From assembly GCA_031546985.1 (NCBI GenBank), contig JAVBJN010000004.1, forward strand, positions 1 to 49,404: a stretch of DNA of 49,404 nt. The letters are read 5' to 3'. This stretch comes from JAVBJN01 sp031546985 (lineage in GTDB: Bacteria; Bacteroidota; Bacteroidia; Chitinophagales; Chitinophagaceae). Of this stretch, positions 7,777 through 15,438 are shown piece after piece. A program made the translations under genes and the position numbers. The notes beneath the pieces were generated by a model. It was not told where the DNA came from. It saw nothing but the letters and a program-made list of their open reading frames with translations, and made no database searches. The stretch's first letter is position 1; every line of letters starts with the position of its first letter.

Positions 7777-8847
7777 ATGGCATATTTACACAACCGCGTC
7801 TCTAAAGACGAACTGAGGCAGCGTATGCTGCAGGAAACGGAATTCCGCAAAACCGTTTCGTTTTATAAGTATTTCAAAATCAGCGATCCGCAGCAGTTCC
7901 GCGATGATCTGTACCTGAAACTGAACGAGCTGAAAGTCTTTGGCCGCATCTATGTAGCCAACGAAGGTATTAACGGACAAATCAGCGTTCCCGAAAGCAA
8001 TTTTGAAGCCTTTCAGGCTGTCTTGTACAGTTATGAAGCCATGAACGGCATACGCTTAAACGTAGCGGTAGATGACGATGGCAAATCTTTCTGGGTACTT
8101 AAAATTAAAGTGCGCGATAAAGTAGTGGCCGATGGTATTGACGATCCTACGTTTGATGCTTCGCAAACCGGTACTTACCTCGATGCGCGCCAATACAATG
8201 AACTGGCCGGCAAACAGGATACGGTGATTATTGATATGCGCAACCACTACGAATATGAAGTGGGTCACTTTGAAGGCGCTATTGAGATTCCTTCAGACAC
8301 CTTCCGCGAGCAATTGCCTATGGCTGTGGATATGATGAAAGACCAAAAGGAAAAGAACATCATCATGTATTGCACCGGCGGTATCCGCTGCGAAAAAGCC
8401 AGCGCATATTTCCTGCACCAGGGTTTTAAAAATGTATTTCACGTGGAAGGCGGCATTATCGAATATGCCAATAAGGCCAAAAAGTGGGGCGTGCCCGTAA
8501 AATTCAAAGGCAAAAACTTTGTGTTTGACGGTCGCCTGGGCGAGCGCATTACAGACGATATTATTGCCAAATGCCACCAGTGCGGTAAACCCTGCGATAC
8601 GCATACCAACTGCCTCAACGATGGTTGCCACTTGTTGTTTATCCAGTGCGATGATTGCAAAAATGAATACGAAGGTTGTTGCAGCAAGGAATGTAAAGAC
8701 ACGATAAACATGCCTGCCGAGCGCCAGGAAGAGCTGCGCAAAGGAGTAAAAAACGGTATGATGATCTTTAATAAATCACGCGAAAGGCTTCGCCCCAGGC
8801 TGGATGAAATTATTAAGCTGGAGCGCGAAATGCAGTCTCCTGAATAA
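7777..8847 (+). CDS. trhO: Oxygen-dependent tRNA uridine(34) hydroxylase TrhO (rhodanese-like)
   Basis: TrhO (YceA) forms 5-hydroxyuridine at the wobble position of tRNA. The 356-aa protein has an N-terminal acylphosphatase-like part (FGRIYVANEGINGQIS), then a rhodanese domain (about 135-235) with the active-site loop YCTGGIRCEKAS, whose Cys199 is the catalytic residue and Cys205 is also conserved. The C terminus is rich in cysteine and histidine (CHQCGKPCDTHTNC, then CDDCKNEYEGCCSKEC), resembling a zinc-binding region found in longer homologues. It is a monocistronic unit with its own predicted promoter and terminator. A plain sulfurtransferase is less likely because of the full-length architecture. 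Confidence 0.92.
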   Translation: MAYLHNRVSKDELRQRMLQETEFRKTVSFYKYFKISDPQQFRDDLYLKLNELKVFGRIYVANEGINGQISVPESNFEAFQAVLYSYEAMNGIRLNVAVDDDGKSFWVLKIKVRDKVVADGIDDPTFDASQTGTYLDARQYNELAGKQDTVIIDMRNHYEYEVGHFEGAIEIPSDTFREQLPMAVDMMKDQKEKNIIMYCTGGIRCEKASAYFLHQGFKNVFHVEGGIIEYANKAKKWGVPVKFKGKNFVFDGRLGERITDDIIAKCHQCGKPCDTHTNCLNDGCHLLFIQCDDCKNEYEGCCSKECKDTINMPAERQEELRKGVKNGMMIFNKSRERLRPRLDEIIKLEREMQSPE

Positions 8848-8865
8848 TATAAACAGAACGAAATG

Positions 8866-8892
8866 AAAAGCCTCCGCAAGGGGGCTTTTTTT
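8866..8892 (+). terminator. Intrinsic terminator of trhO
   Basis: AAAAGCCTCC (8866-8875) pairs with GGGGGCTTTT (8880-8889, one G·T wobble) around a GCAA tetraloop, followed by TTT. Confidence 0.85.
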
Positions 8893-8993
8893 ATGCTCTT
8901 GAAAGATTGAGGTCTAACCCGGTTTCTATGTTTGTTGTAAAAAGTGCAATAGCCGAAGCTACAGTAGTACCCGAGCTTAATTAAGGCACCCTA

Positions 8994-9031
8994 CCGAAAA
9001 CGCGGTGTAACCGTTTTCGGGCGGCTTTTTT
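8994..9031 (+). terminator. Terminator-like hairpin within the gene-free region
   Basis: CCGAAAACG (8994-9002) pairs with CGTTTTCGG (9012-9020), followed by GCGGC and a run of six T residues. No gene ends immediately before it. Confidence 0.5.
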
Positions 9032-9033
9032 GG

Positions 9034-9061
9034 GTTACTTTTTTTCCGCAAAAAAAGTAAC
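9034..9061. repeat. Perfect 12-bp inverted repeat, common Bacteroidota intergenic motif
   Basis: GTTACTTTTTTT (9034-9045) and AAAAAAAGTAAC (9050-9061) are exact reverse complements around CCGC. I recall similar GGTTACTTTTTT..AAAAAGTAAC hairpins as frequent in Chitinophagaceae intergenic DNA. That frequency cannot be verified here. Confidence 0.7.
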
Positions 9062-9301
9062 AGAAAGTTGATGAATAAATCTGAAGCCAATGCCAGGCCC
9101 AAAGATGGTTTCAATTGTTTTGTGTCGATTGGTCTAAGGTACTACTGTGGCTTAAGCTGTGTAACTCCGGTCAATACCAGACCTTATCCCGCCAATGCGG
9201 GGTGCGCAGCTCAGGTCTAACCCTTTCGTTTTTTTTATCTACCCTTTTTCAACCCAAACACCTCATCATACAATTCAATACCCTGAACCTACAGTTCGGG
9301 A

Positions 9302-9309
9302 TATGTTTG
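9302..9309 (+). promoter_or_regulatory. Promoter -7 box for the START/SDR/LytSR operon
   Basis: TATGTTTG matches TAnnTTTG exactly. Expected transcription start near 9316, only about 40 nt before the START-domain gene and just upstream of the hairpin at 9326-9357. No -33 TTTG is visible. Confidence 0.45.
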
Positions 9310-9325
9310 TTGGCTTAGCTGTGGT

Positions 9326-9357
9326 ATACCATGATTTTTGGTAAAAATTCATGGTAT
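9326..9357 (+). promoter_or_regulatory. Hairpin or operator overlapping the START-gene start codon
   Basis: ATACCATGA (9326-9334) is the exact reverse complement of TCATGGTAT (9349-9357). A further four T/A pairs lie inside after one mismatch. The right arm includes the first two bases of the ATG at 9356, so in RNA the start codon would be base-paired. As DNA, the same symmetry could be an operator just downstream of the -7 box. Confidence 0.6.
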
Positions 9358-9994
9358 GCAAACACCCAAAACAATGGTATGGCTTTTTGTACTGGTAGGA
9401 AGCCTTTACGCCAACAGCCTGCGGGCAGAAGAGTATATACTGGTAAAGAAGGAAAAATACGCAGCGTTGTACGAACGTTGGATAAACCGCACCGATGGCG
9501 AACGTGTAAGAGAAATTCGTGGCGTTTTTACAGCCCGTACCAATATGGCGTCGGTGCTGGCCTTGCTCAAAAACCAATCAGCAGGTGTGCATTGGAACAA
9601 AAATGCATCGGCCTACAAAGTGCTGGTTACCGGCCGCGATTCCTGGATCAACTATATCCAATACGACCTGCCTTTTCCGATGGACGACCAGGACTGTTGT
9701 GTAATGTATCGTGCGCAACCTTTAACGCCAGGCATGCCACGCTGCGAAATTACTTTTGAAAGCACCACTGTCGCAGCCTTTCCGGTCCCTGCCGATACCA
9801 AACGCATTACCGGCATACAAGGCAAATGGATACTGGAGCAGCAAGCAAACCAGACCATAAAGATCACGTACCAGATTGCAACGGATCGTAATCGTAAAAT
9901 TCCCCGCTGGATGTCCGATCCCATTGTACACGATAATGTGTTTCGCATGATGGACAGTTTTCAATCACTCTTAGAAAAGAACAATGATGAATGA
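9356..9994 (+). CDS. START-domain (lipid-binding) protein, exported
   Basis: 212 aa from the ATG at 9356 (MQTPKTMVWLFVLVGSLYAN); an in-frame TTG at 9338 is rejected. Residues 1-24 form a signal peptide. The mature part resembles START/polyketide-cyclase-like helix-grip proteins: VREIRGVFTARTNMASVLAL, then WINYIQYDLPFPMDDQD and the C-terminal RWMSDPIVHDNVFRMMDSFQ. START domains bind a hydrophobic ligand such as a lipid. It is the first gene of an operon whose next genes are two Rossmann-fold oxidoreductases, suggesting lipid or isoprenoid handling (inference). Its stop overlaps the next start by 11 bp. No key residue defines the ligand. Confidence 0.75.
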   Translation: MQTPKTMVWLFVLVGSLYANSLRAEEYILVKKEKYAALYERWINRTDGERVREIRGVFTARTNMASVLALLKNQSAGVHWNKNASAYKVLVTGRDSWINYIQYDLPFPMDDQDCCVMYRAQPLTPGMPRCEITFESTTVAAFPVPADTKRITGIQGKWILEQQANQTIKITYQIATDRNRKIPRWMSDPIVHDNVFRMMDSFQSLLEKNNDE

Positions 9995-10790
9995 ACGTAA
10001 GTATGCCCTCCTTACCGGCGCTAGTTCGGGGTTGGGCAAAGCACTGGCACAACAGTGTGCGAAAATGGGTATGAACCTGCTGCTGCTGGCGCTGCCCGGA
10101 GAAAACACAAGAGCCATGGCGGCCAACCTTATGATGGAGTATAACGTAGATGTACAGGTGTTTGAACTGGATATGACCGATAGCCAGGCGCTAAGAACCC
10201 TGCTGACGTATATCGCCGACACCTACAATGTGTTTTTCCTGGTCAATAATGCTGGCGTAGGTGGCACTTCGCCCATCACCCAAACTTCGGTAGAGTACAT
10301 CGACCAGATCATTTTGCTCAATGTGCGGAGTATGGCGTTGGTCACCCGCATTTTACTACCGGTATTGCAGCGCAACGAGCGCAGTTATATCGTGAACATC
10401 TCCAGTATGGCCGCTTTTACGCCCATCGCCTATAAAACGGTTTACCCCGCGTCTAAAGCCTTTGTATCATCCTTTTCGTTGGGGCTCAAGCAAGAGCTGG
10501 CCGGTCAGGGTACTTCGGTAAGTGTGGTGTATCCCGGGCCCATTATGACCAACTCTGTGGTTACCCGGCGCATTTTAGGGTTGGGTTTTAAAGGCAGGAT
10601 GGGTTTGCTTTCTACCACAAAAATTGCCGAGCTGGCTATAAAAAGGGCTTTGCAGGAGCAAACGATCATAATACCAGGCATCGTAAACCAATTGAATCAC
10701 CTGCTCATGAGCCTGCTGCCAATAGGCTGGAAACTCAGGATCGTTTCGCAGGAAGTAAAGAAAGAAATACAATACGTTCCCACTTTTTAA
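9984..10790 (+). CDS. SDR family NAD(P)-dependent oxidoreductase
   Basis: 268 aa, classical short-chain dehydrogenase. The cofactor loop is TGASSGLG (11-18), followed by VNNAG (88-91 region), and the catalytic triad is Ser141 in NISSMAAF with Tyr154 and Lys158 in YPASK. A GPIMTN motif follows the active site as in classical SDRs. Acidic residues in the beta2 position are not obvious, so NADP(H) is possible but not decided. It overlaps the START gene by 11 bp and lies 10 bp before the reductase at 10801, consistent with translational coupling. The substrate is unknown. Confidence 0.9.
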   Translation: MMNERKYALLTGASSGLGKALAQQCAKMGMNLLLLALPGENTRAMAANLMMEYNVDVQVFELDMTDSQALRTLLTYIADTYNVFFLVNNAGVGGTSPITQTSVEYIDQIILLNVRSMALVTRILLPVLQRNERSYIVNISSMAAFTPIAYKTVYPASKAFVSSFSLGLKQELAGQGTSVSVVYPGPIMTNSVVTRRILGLGFKGRMGLLSTTKIAELAIKRALQEQTIIIPGIVNQLNHLLMSLLPIGWKLRIVSQEVKKEIQYVPTF

Positions 10791-10800
10791 AACATTGATT

Positions 10801-11793
10801 ATGAAAAAAGTATTGATCACCGGAGCCAATGGCTTCCTGGGTTCGCACCTCACCCGCGAAATGTACCGCCAGGGCTATGATGTACGTATTATCGTGCGTG
10901 CCAGCGCCAATCTCAAGAGTATTGCCAGTGTGCCCTGTGAAGTGTTTTATGGCCGGATAGACCAGCAGGCCGATATTGATGAAGCGGTAAGCGGTTGCGA
11001 TATCGTTATTCACACGGCGTGTATCACCGAGCAGTTTGGGGTGAGCTTTGAAACCTACGAACAGGTTAATGTAATGGCCACCCAATACATTGTAGAAGCC
11101 TGCCTGCAACATGAGATTGAAAAACTGGTTTATATAAGCACCGCCAATACGCTGGCGCCTGGCAGCAAACAAGTGCCTGGTACAGAACTTAATGGGTTCA
11201 CTTTGTTTAAAGCCAATTCGGGTTATATCAACAGCAAATACCTGGCGCAGCAGTATGTGCTGGAGCAGGTGGTAAAGCGCAACCTGCCGGCTGTGGTGCT
11301 TAATCCTACGTTTATGATTGGCCCTCACGATGTTAAGCCCAGTTCAGGACAATTGGTTTTGTATGGTTTGAATAAACGCATTCTGTTGTACCCGCCCGGC
11401 GGCAAAAACTTTGTGCATGTGCAGGATGTTTGCAAAGGCATTATGAACGCGATAGACAAAGGCCGCAAAGGCGATTGTTACCTGCTTGCCGGCTATAACC
11501 TGAGCTATAAAGAATTTTTTTCGTTGGTGAATAGGGTATCGCGCCGCTCAGTTGTCTTATTAAAGATACCGGGCATTGTACTCAAGCTGGGCGGACTGTT
11601 GGGATCGTTGGTAGAAACAATTACCCGCAAGCCGCAAAGGCTTACCAGAACTACCGCTTACCTGCTTTGTCTCGATAATTATTACTCCGGCAAAAAATCG
11701 GAAAGGGAATTGGCCCTGCGTTATCAACCCGCACAGGAAATGGTAACAGAGGCGGTAGACTGGTTCCGGGAAAACGGGTATTCTAAATCATAA
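10801..11793 (+). CDS. NAD-dependent epimerase/dehydratase family protein (dihydroflavonol-4-reductase-like)
   Basis: 330 aa from the ATG at 10801. It is an extended SDR with N-terminal TGANGFLGSHL (nucleotide loop), DIVIHTACIT, ISTANTL and the YxxxK pair in YINSKYLAQQY (Tyr142/Lys146). The sequence resembles DFR/hopanoid-associated sugar epimerase-like proteins that reduce ketones or carry out 3-beta-hydroxysteroid-type oxidation. The middle gene of the five-gene unit 9356-13643, separated from the kinase gene by 3 bp. The pairing with an SDR and a START protein points to a lipid or terpenoid substrate, but this is inference only. Confidence 0.85.
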   Translation: MKKVLITGANGFLGSHLTREMYRQGYDVRIIVRASANLKSIASVPCEVFYGRIDQQADIDEAVSGCDIVIHTACITEQFGVSFETYEQVNVMATQYIVEACLQHEIEKLVYISTANTLAPGSKQVPGTELNGFTLFKANSGYINSKYLAQQYVLEQVVKRNLPAVVLNPTFMIGPHDVKPSSGQLVLYGLNKRILLYPPGGKNFVHVQDVCKGIMNAIDKGRKGDCYLLAGYNLSYKEFFSLVNRVSRRSVVLLKIPGIVLKLGGLLGSLVETITRKPQRLTRTTAYLLCLDNYYSGKKSERELALRYQPAQEMVTEAVDWFRENGYSKS

Positions 11794-11796
11794 CAG

Positions 11797-12870
11797 ATGC
11801 GTATTACTTACAGCGAAGCCACTACAGAAAAAACGCCGGTTCTGCTCCGGTATTTTGCCAGAACGGTACTGCTGTACGTGTTCAGTATTATCTTTAAATC
11901 GTTTGATCTGTCGTTTTTGTCCGATCTGGGTTTGCTCAATTTACGCGGACAATTGTTCAGTTTGTTTTTTGTAGTGTTTGGGCTGGTGGTATGGAGCGGC
12001 GCTAAAGGTCTGGCACGAAAAATGGAGCAATGTTTTGCTGGCTGGAGTATTCAACGGCGGTTGGTGTTGCTGTGCACCGTGCTGGTATTGTATGGCATGG
12101 TGGTAGCTTTGATGTTTGGCTTTTTGTACGGCAGTTTCGATGTGCTCCTCTTTCGCCGGTATGAGGCATGGGAGAGTTTTAGCAAACTGAGTTACGATCT
12201 CAATTTTGGAATACTCATGTTTTACCTGCTCATCCTGGCGTTTAATGGCATTGTAGTGTATTACACCGCCTGGAAAGAATACCAGCTTAAAACCGAGCGG
12301 CTGCTCCGCGAAAACATACAGGCGCAGTACGACGCGCTGCGCCACCAGATAGACCCGCATTTCTTTTTTAACTCATTGAGTGTGCTCACCAACCTGGTAT
12401 ATAAAAGCCCCGATTTGTCGGCAGAATATATTGTGCAACTGGCTAAGACCTACCGGTATATCCTGGACAAGAAATTTGAGAATATCGTACCCGTAAAAAC
12501 AGAACTGGATTTTCTGGATGCTTATATTTTTCTTATTCGCATCCGGCACCAGAACAGTATACAATTTGCCATAGAGATAGATGAAGTAACCCGTAACGGT
12601 GGCATGCTACCGCCGGCTACATTGCAACTGCTGGTCGAAAACGCGATTAAACATAACCGGTTTTCGGCGCAGGATCCGCTTACGATTTCGATTGTGGAAA
12701 CAGAAGGGCAATTGACTATTGCCAATCCGCTTCGTCGTAAAAAACAATCGGAGCGCTCTGTAGGTATCGGCCTTTCCAATATCGAAAAACGCTACATGCT
12801 GGTTACCGGAAAAGGCATTCATGTATCGCAGGCAAATGAAACATTTACGGTTACTATTCCAATAATTTGA
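11797..12870 (+). CDS. LytS/YehU-type sensor histidine kinase
   Basis: 357 aa. The N terminus has four predicted membrane helices (about 20-34, 52-66, 88-112, 136-156) with short loops and no extracytoplasmic sensor domain. The His_kinase (PF06580) core follows: RHQIDPHFFFNSLSVL with the phospho-acceptor His188, then the ATPase part with LQLLVENAIKHN (N box) and GIGLSNIEKRY (G box). It belongs to the family that signals to LytTR response regulators, and just such a regulator is encoded next, only 5 bp downstream. The membrane part probably senses a membrane state or ligand directly. Confidence 0.92.
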   Translation: MRITYSEATTEKTPVLLRYFARTVLLYVFSIIFKSFDLSFLSDLGLLNLRGQLFSLFFVVFGLVVWSGAKGLARKMEQCFAGWSIQRRLVLLCTVLVLYGMVVALMFGFLYGSFDVLLFRRYEAWESFSKLSYDLNFGILMFYLLILAFNGIVVYYTAWKEYQLKTERLLRENIQAQYDALRHQIDPHFFFNSLSVLTNLVYKSPDLSAEYIVQLAKTYRYILDKKFENIVPVKTELDFLDAYIFLIRIRHQNSIQFAIEIDEVTRNGGMLPPATLQLLVENAIKHNRFSAQDPLTISIVETEGQLTIANPLRRKKQSERSVGIGLSNIEKRYMLVTGKGIHVSQANETFTVTIPII

Positions 12871-12875
12871 GGCTT

Positions 12876-13643
12876 ATGAAGGTGGTTATTTTTGAAGACG
12901 AAATCCATAATGTGGAACGGCTTATCCAATTATTGCATTTGTGCGACAAACAGATCGAAGTAGTGGCGGTTATCGAATCGGTGAGTGAAGGCGTGCGATG
13001 GTTACAGGAGCAGCATGCGGTAGATCTTATACTGATGGATATACAGCTTTCTGATGGCAATTGCTTTGAACTGTTTAAACAGGTTACAGTACACACGCCG
13101 GTTGTATTTACTACAGCTTACGACAGTTTTGCATTGCAGGCGTTTAAGGTAAACAGTATTGATTACCTGATGAAGCCGCTCGATGCGATGGATGTGAAAC
13201 AGGCATTGGATAAATACCGAAGGTTTAAACCAGAAGAGCCACCGCGGGCGATGGATATTACCCGGCTGGCCGACGAGTTTTTGAAACGCAACCATACCCG
13301 TTTTATAGGCCGCATCAACAACCAGCTCATTTATGTGAAGGCGCAGGATATGGCCTACCTGCAATATATAAAAGGGGTAACCTGGGCTACTACTATCACC
13401 GGCCAACGCATGCCGCTCGATTACTCGCTAGACCAGGTAGAGCGCATGCTGGACCGCAACGCGTTCTTCCGCATCAACCGGCAGTTTATTATCAACCTTG
13501 ATGCAATCAAAAAAATTACGACTTACTACAACAGTCGTTTCATCCTACAATTGAATCCCCATGTTGATACTGATGTTATTATTAGCCGTGAAAAAGTGGC
13601 TGACTTTAAAGGCTGGCTTGAAGGCAAAAGCCTGACGGCGTAG
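12876..13643 (+). CDS. LytTR-family response regulator
   Basis: 255 aa from the ATG at 12876; an in-frame TTG at 12867 would overlap the kinase stop. The receiver domain has acidic FEDE, the phospho-acceptor Asp55 in LILMDIQLSDG, FTTAYD and the DYLMKPL lysine. A LytTR DNA-binding domain occupies about residues 145-250 (LIYVKAQDMAYLQYIKGV, MLDRNAFFRINRQFIINLDA). Encoded directly after its probable kinase and last in the START-SDR-reductase operon, so it likely controls this operon or membrane or envelope genes (inference). Confidence 0.93.
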   Translation: MKVVIFEDEIHNVERLIQLLHLCDKQIEVVAVIESVSEGVRWLQEQHAVDLILMDIQLSDGNCFELFKQVTVHTPVVFTTAYDSFALQAFKVNSIDYLMKPLDAMDVKQALDKYRRFKPEEPPRAMDITRLADEFLKRNHTRFIGRINNQLIYVKAQDMAYLQYIKGVTWATTITGQRMPLDYSLDQVERMLDRNAFFRINRQFIINLDAIKKITTYYNSRFILQLNPHVDTDVIISREKVADFKGWLEGKSLTA

Positions 13644-13703
13644 CATTGTGCCAAATTAAAAGGCTACGGACAAATTCTCTGTAATTGAGTAATTTGCAAT
13701 CCC

Positions 13704-14396
13704 ATGCAGCAGCCTCATCCCCAGATCAAAGTAGCAGTAGACGCCATCGTATTCGGTTATTCCAAAAGCGAAGGTGTAGCTGTATTGCTCATTCAGCGCA
13801 AGTATCCTCCGTTTCAAAACGAATGGGCTATTCCCGGTGGTTTTGTGCTGGAAAATGAATCGCTAGAAACTGCTGTGCAACGGGAACTACAGGAAGAAAC
13901 CGGTATATCGGTAAACTACCTGGAGCAGCTGTATACTTTTGGCGCGCCTGAGCGAGACCCTCGCCGCCGGGTTATTTCCATCGCCTATTTTGCATTGGTG
14001 AAATCGGCCCAGTTTCAAAAGCTCAAAGCCAGCACCGATGCCGAAAACGCGCAGTGGTTCAATATTAAAGAACTGCCCGAGCTGGCTTTCGATCATAAAG
14101 AAATCCTGCGTATGGCCATTGAGCGGTTGCGGTCCAAGATCCGTTACCAGCCCATTGGGTTTGAACTGCTGGATCGTAAATTTCCTTTTTCCGACCTCGA
14201 AAAATTATATGCGGCTATCCTCGACCGTGAAATAGACCGCCGCAACTTTTCTAAAAAGATAATGGCCCTGGGCATTCTCGACGAGCTTGATGAATATGCC
14301 CGTCCTGAGGGTGCGGGCCGTCCCGGCAAAATGTTTCAATTCAATAAAAAGCGCTACCAGGAACTGATTCGGGAAGGCATCAGTTTCGAAATCTGA
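13704..14396 (+). CDS. nrtR: NrtR: Nudix-related transcriptional regulator of NAD metabolism
   Basis: 230 aa. An N-terminal Nudix domain carries a complete Nudix box (pattern GX5EX7REUXEEXGU, residues about 46-68: GGFVLENESLETAVQ followed by RELQEETGI). A C-terminal winged-helix domain of about 80 residues starts near 150 (RYQPIGFELLDRKFPFSDLE) and contains RNFSKKIMALGILDEL and the R-rich GAGRPGKMFQFN turn typical of NrtR/AraR proteins. NrtR binds palindromic operators and is released by ADP-ribose or related nucleotides. In Bacteroides the same fold regulates arabinose genes, but here the next two genes are NAD salvage enzymes, so NAD control is the better call. The full Nudix box leaves enzymatic activity possible. 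Confidence 0.88.
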   Translation: MQQPHPQIKVAVDAIVFGYSKSEGVAVLLIQRKYPPFQNEWAIPGGFVLENESLETAVQRELQEETGISVNYLEQLYTFGAPERDPRRRVISIAYFALVKSAQFQKLKASTDAENAQWFNIKELPELAFDHKEILRMAIERLRSKIRYQPIGFELLDRKFPFSDLEKLYAAILDREIDRRNFSKKIMALGILDELDEYARPEGAGRPGKMFQFNKKRYQELIREGISFEI

Positions 14397-14438
14397 TTGT
14401 AGCATTCCAATCCCGTTGCTCCTTATCTGAAAAATTAA

Positions 14439-14459
14439 TTTGCGTAAAATGGACACAAT
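14439..14459. promoter_or_regulatory. Putative upstream NrtR operator (site 1)
   Basis: TTTGCGT, 7-bp spacer, ACACAAT: each arm differs from the downstream site (14489-14509) at one base, and arm length and spacer are identical. Centre to centre the two sites are exactly 50 bp apart. It lies between the nrtR stop and the nadM promoter. Confidence 0.5.
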
Positions 14460-14460
14460 A

Positions 14461-14492
14461 TTTGGCGATTTCGTTTTGGGATTTTATATTTG
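14461..14492 (+). promoter_or_regulatory. Promoter of the nadM-nadV operon
   Basis: A -33 TTTG (14461-14464) and a perfect -7 TATATTTG (14485-14492, consensus TAnnTTTG) are spaced by 20 bp, matching the Bacteroidota sigma factor pattern. Transcription would begin near 14499, giving a leader of only about ten nucleotides. Confidence 0.65.
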
Positions 14493-14509
14493 TGTATAAA
14501 TAACACAAA
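14489..14509. promoter_or_regulatory. Putative NrtR operator (site 2) overlapping promoter and start
   Basis: TTTGTGT (14489-14495) and ACACAAA (14503-14509) are exact inverted repeats around a 7-bp spacer. The site overlaps the last four bases of the -7 box, covers the predicted transcription start and ends one base before the nadM ATG. Binding here would block transcription. That NrtR is the binding protein is inferred from gene context. Confidence 0.62.
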
Positions 14510-15400
14510 ATGAAAACAGCAGGCGTTATTATAGCAAGGTTTCAAACTCCGTATTTACACGAAGGACATCAATATTTATTGGAAGAGATCCGGAACCGTC
14601 ACCGTAAAGTGATTGTGGTATTGGGCGTGTCTCCTGTAAAGGGCAGCCGTAAAAACCCGTTCGATTTTTTTACCCGTGAGCGGATGCTGAAACAATACAA
14701 TAACGACTTGCTGATACTGCCTTTGCAGGATATGGCTACAGATGAAGCCTGGAGCAGCAATCTCGATGCTTTATTAAAAACTTCTTTGCCCTTTGAAACA
14801 TTTGTGTTGTATGGCAGCCGCAACAGTTTTATTCCGCATTATACCGGTAAGCTGGCTGTGTCGGAATTGCCGGAGTCTGGCGATCATTCGGCCAGCGCTA
14901 TCCGCAACGATTGGGCAGATAAGGTGCTGGATACCGAAGATTTTCGCCAGGGCATTAATTACGCATACCAGAATGTGTACCCCAAAGTGTATCCTACGGT
15001 AGATGTAGCGGTGTTGCGCAATAACCGGATGGAAGTTTTGCTGGGCCGTAAACACCAGGCTGCGAACTGGCGTTTTCCCGGTGGGTTCTGCGATCCCGAA
15101 GATGATAGTTTTGAAGCATCTGCGGCACGTGAGTTAAGAGAAGAGTGCGGCGATATTGTTACCGGAAAAATGGAATACATCACTACGGCCAAGATAGACG
15201 ACTGGCGGTACCGCGACGAATCCGATAAGATCATCTCTACGTTTTATTGTACCGAATACCAATCGGGCAGGGCAGTAGGAGGCGATGATCTGGCTGCGGT
15301 AAAATGGGTATCACTGGCCGATCTGGAAATGATGATGGCCGCCAACGATATTGCAGCAGAACATTCTCCGTTGGTGAAAGCATTACTGGCACATGAATAG
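14510..15400 (+). CDS. nadM: Bifunctional NMN adenylyltransferase (NadM-type)/Nudix hydrolase
   Basis: 296 aa in two domains. Residues 1-175: cytidylyltransferase-like NadM fold with RFQTPYLHEGHQYLLEE (the HxGH-type nucleotide motif) and SASAIRNDW (ISxTxxR-like C-terminal motif), expected to make NAD from NMN and ATP. Residues 180-296: Nudix domain with VLLGRKHQAANWRFPGGFCD and RELREECGD. Its Nudix box is slightly irregular, with Asp in place of the first conserved Glu. Bifunctional NadM-Nudix proteins are known, and the Nudix half hydrolyses ADP-ribose to phosphoribose. It follows nrtR with two putative operators in between and precedes nadV by 38 bp, forming a nicotinamide salvage route. 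Confidence 0.88.
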   Translation: MKTAGVIIARFQTPYLHEGHQYLLEEIRNRHRKVIVVLGVSPVKGSRKNPFDFFTRERMLKQYNNDLLILPLQDMATDEAWSSNLDALLKTSLPFETFVLYGSRNSFIPHYTGKLAVSELPESGDHSASAIRNDWADKVLDTEDFRQGINYAYQNVYPKVYPTVDVAVLRNNRMEVLLGRKHQAANWRFPGGFCDPEDDSFEASAARELREECGDIVTGKMEYITTAKIDDWRYRDESDKIISTFYCTEYQSGRAVGGDDLAAVKWVSLADLEMMMAANDIAAEHSPLVKALLAHE

Positions 15401-15438
15401 CATCGTACACACTAAAGAATAACCTTAAACGGACAGTC

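Larger units (their letters stand above)
8910..9223. mobile_element. Candidate small non-autonomous element (MITE-like), gene-free
   Basis: The stretch is bounded by an 11-bp direct repeat, AGGTCTAACCC, at 8910-8920 and 9213-9223. Inside it, AAGCTACAGTAGTACC (8956-8971) faces GGTACTACTGTGGCTT (9138-9153), an inverted repeat matching at 15 of 16 positions. The centre holds a terminator-like hairpin and a perfect 12-bp inverted repeat (listed separately). No open reading frame with recognisable content is present. Direct repeats outside inverted repeats are what a transposed element with target duplication would leave, but the direct repeats do not abut the inverted ones, so an alternative is a cluster of unrelated repeats. 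Bases 9224-9301 show nothing further. Confidence 0.35.
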
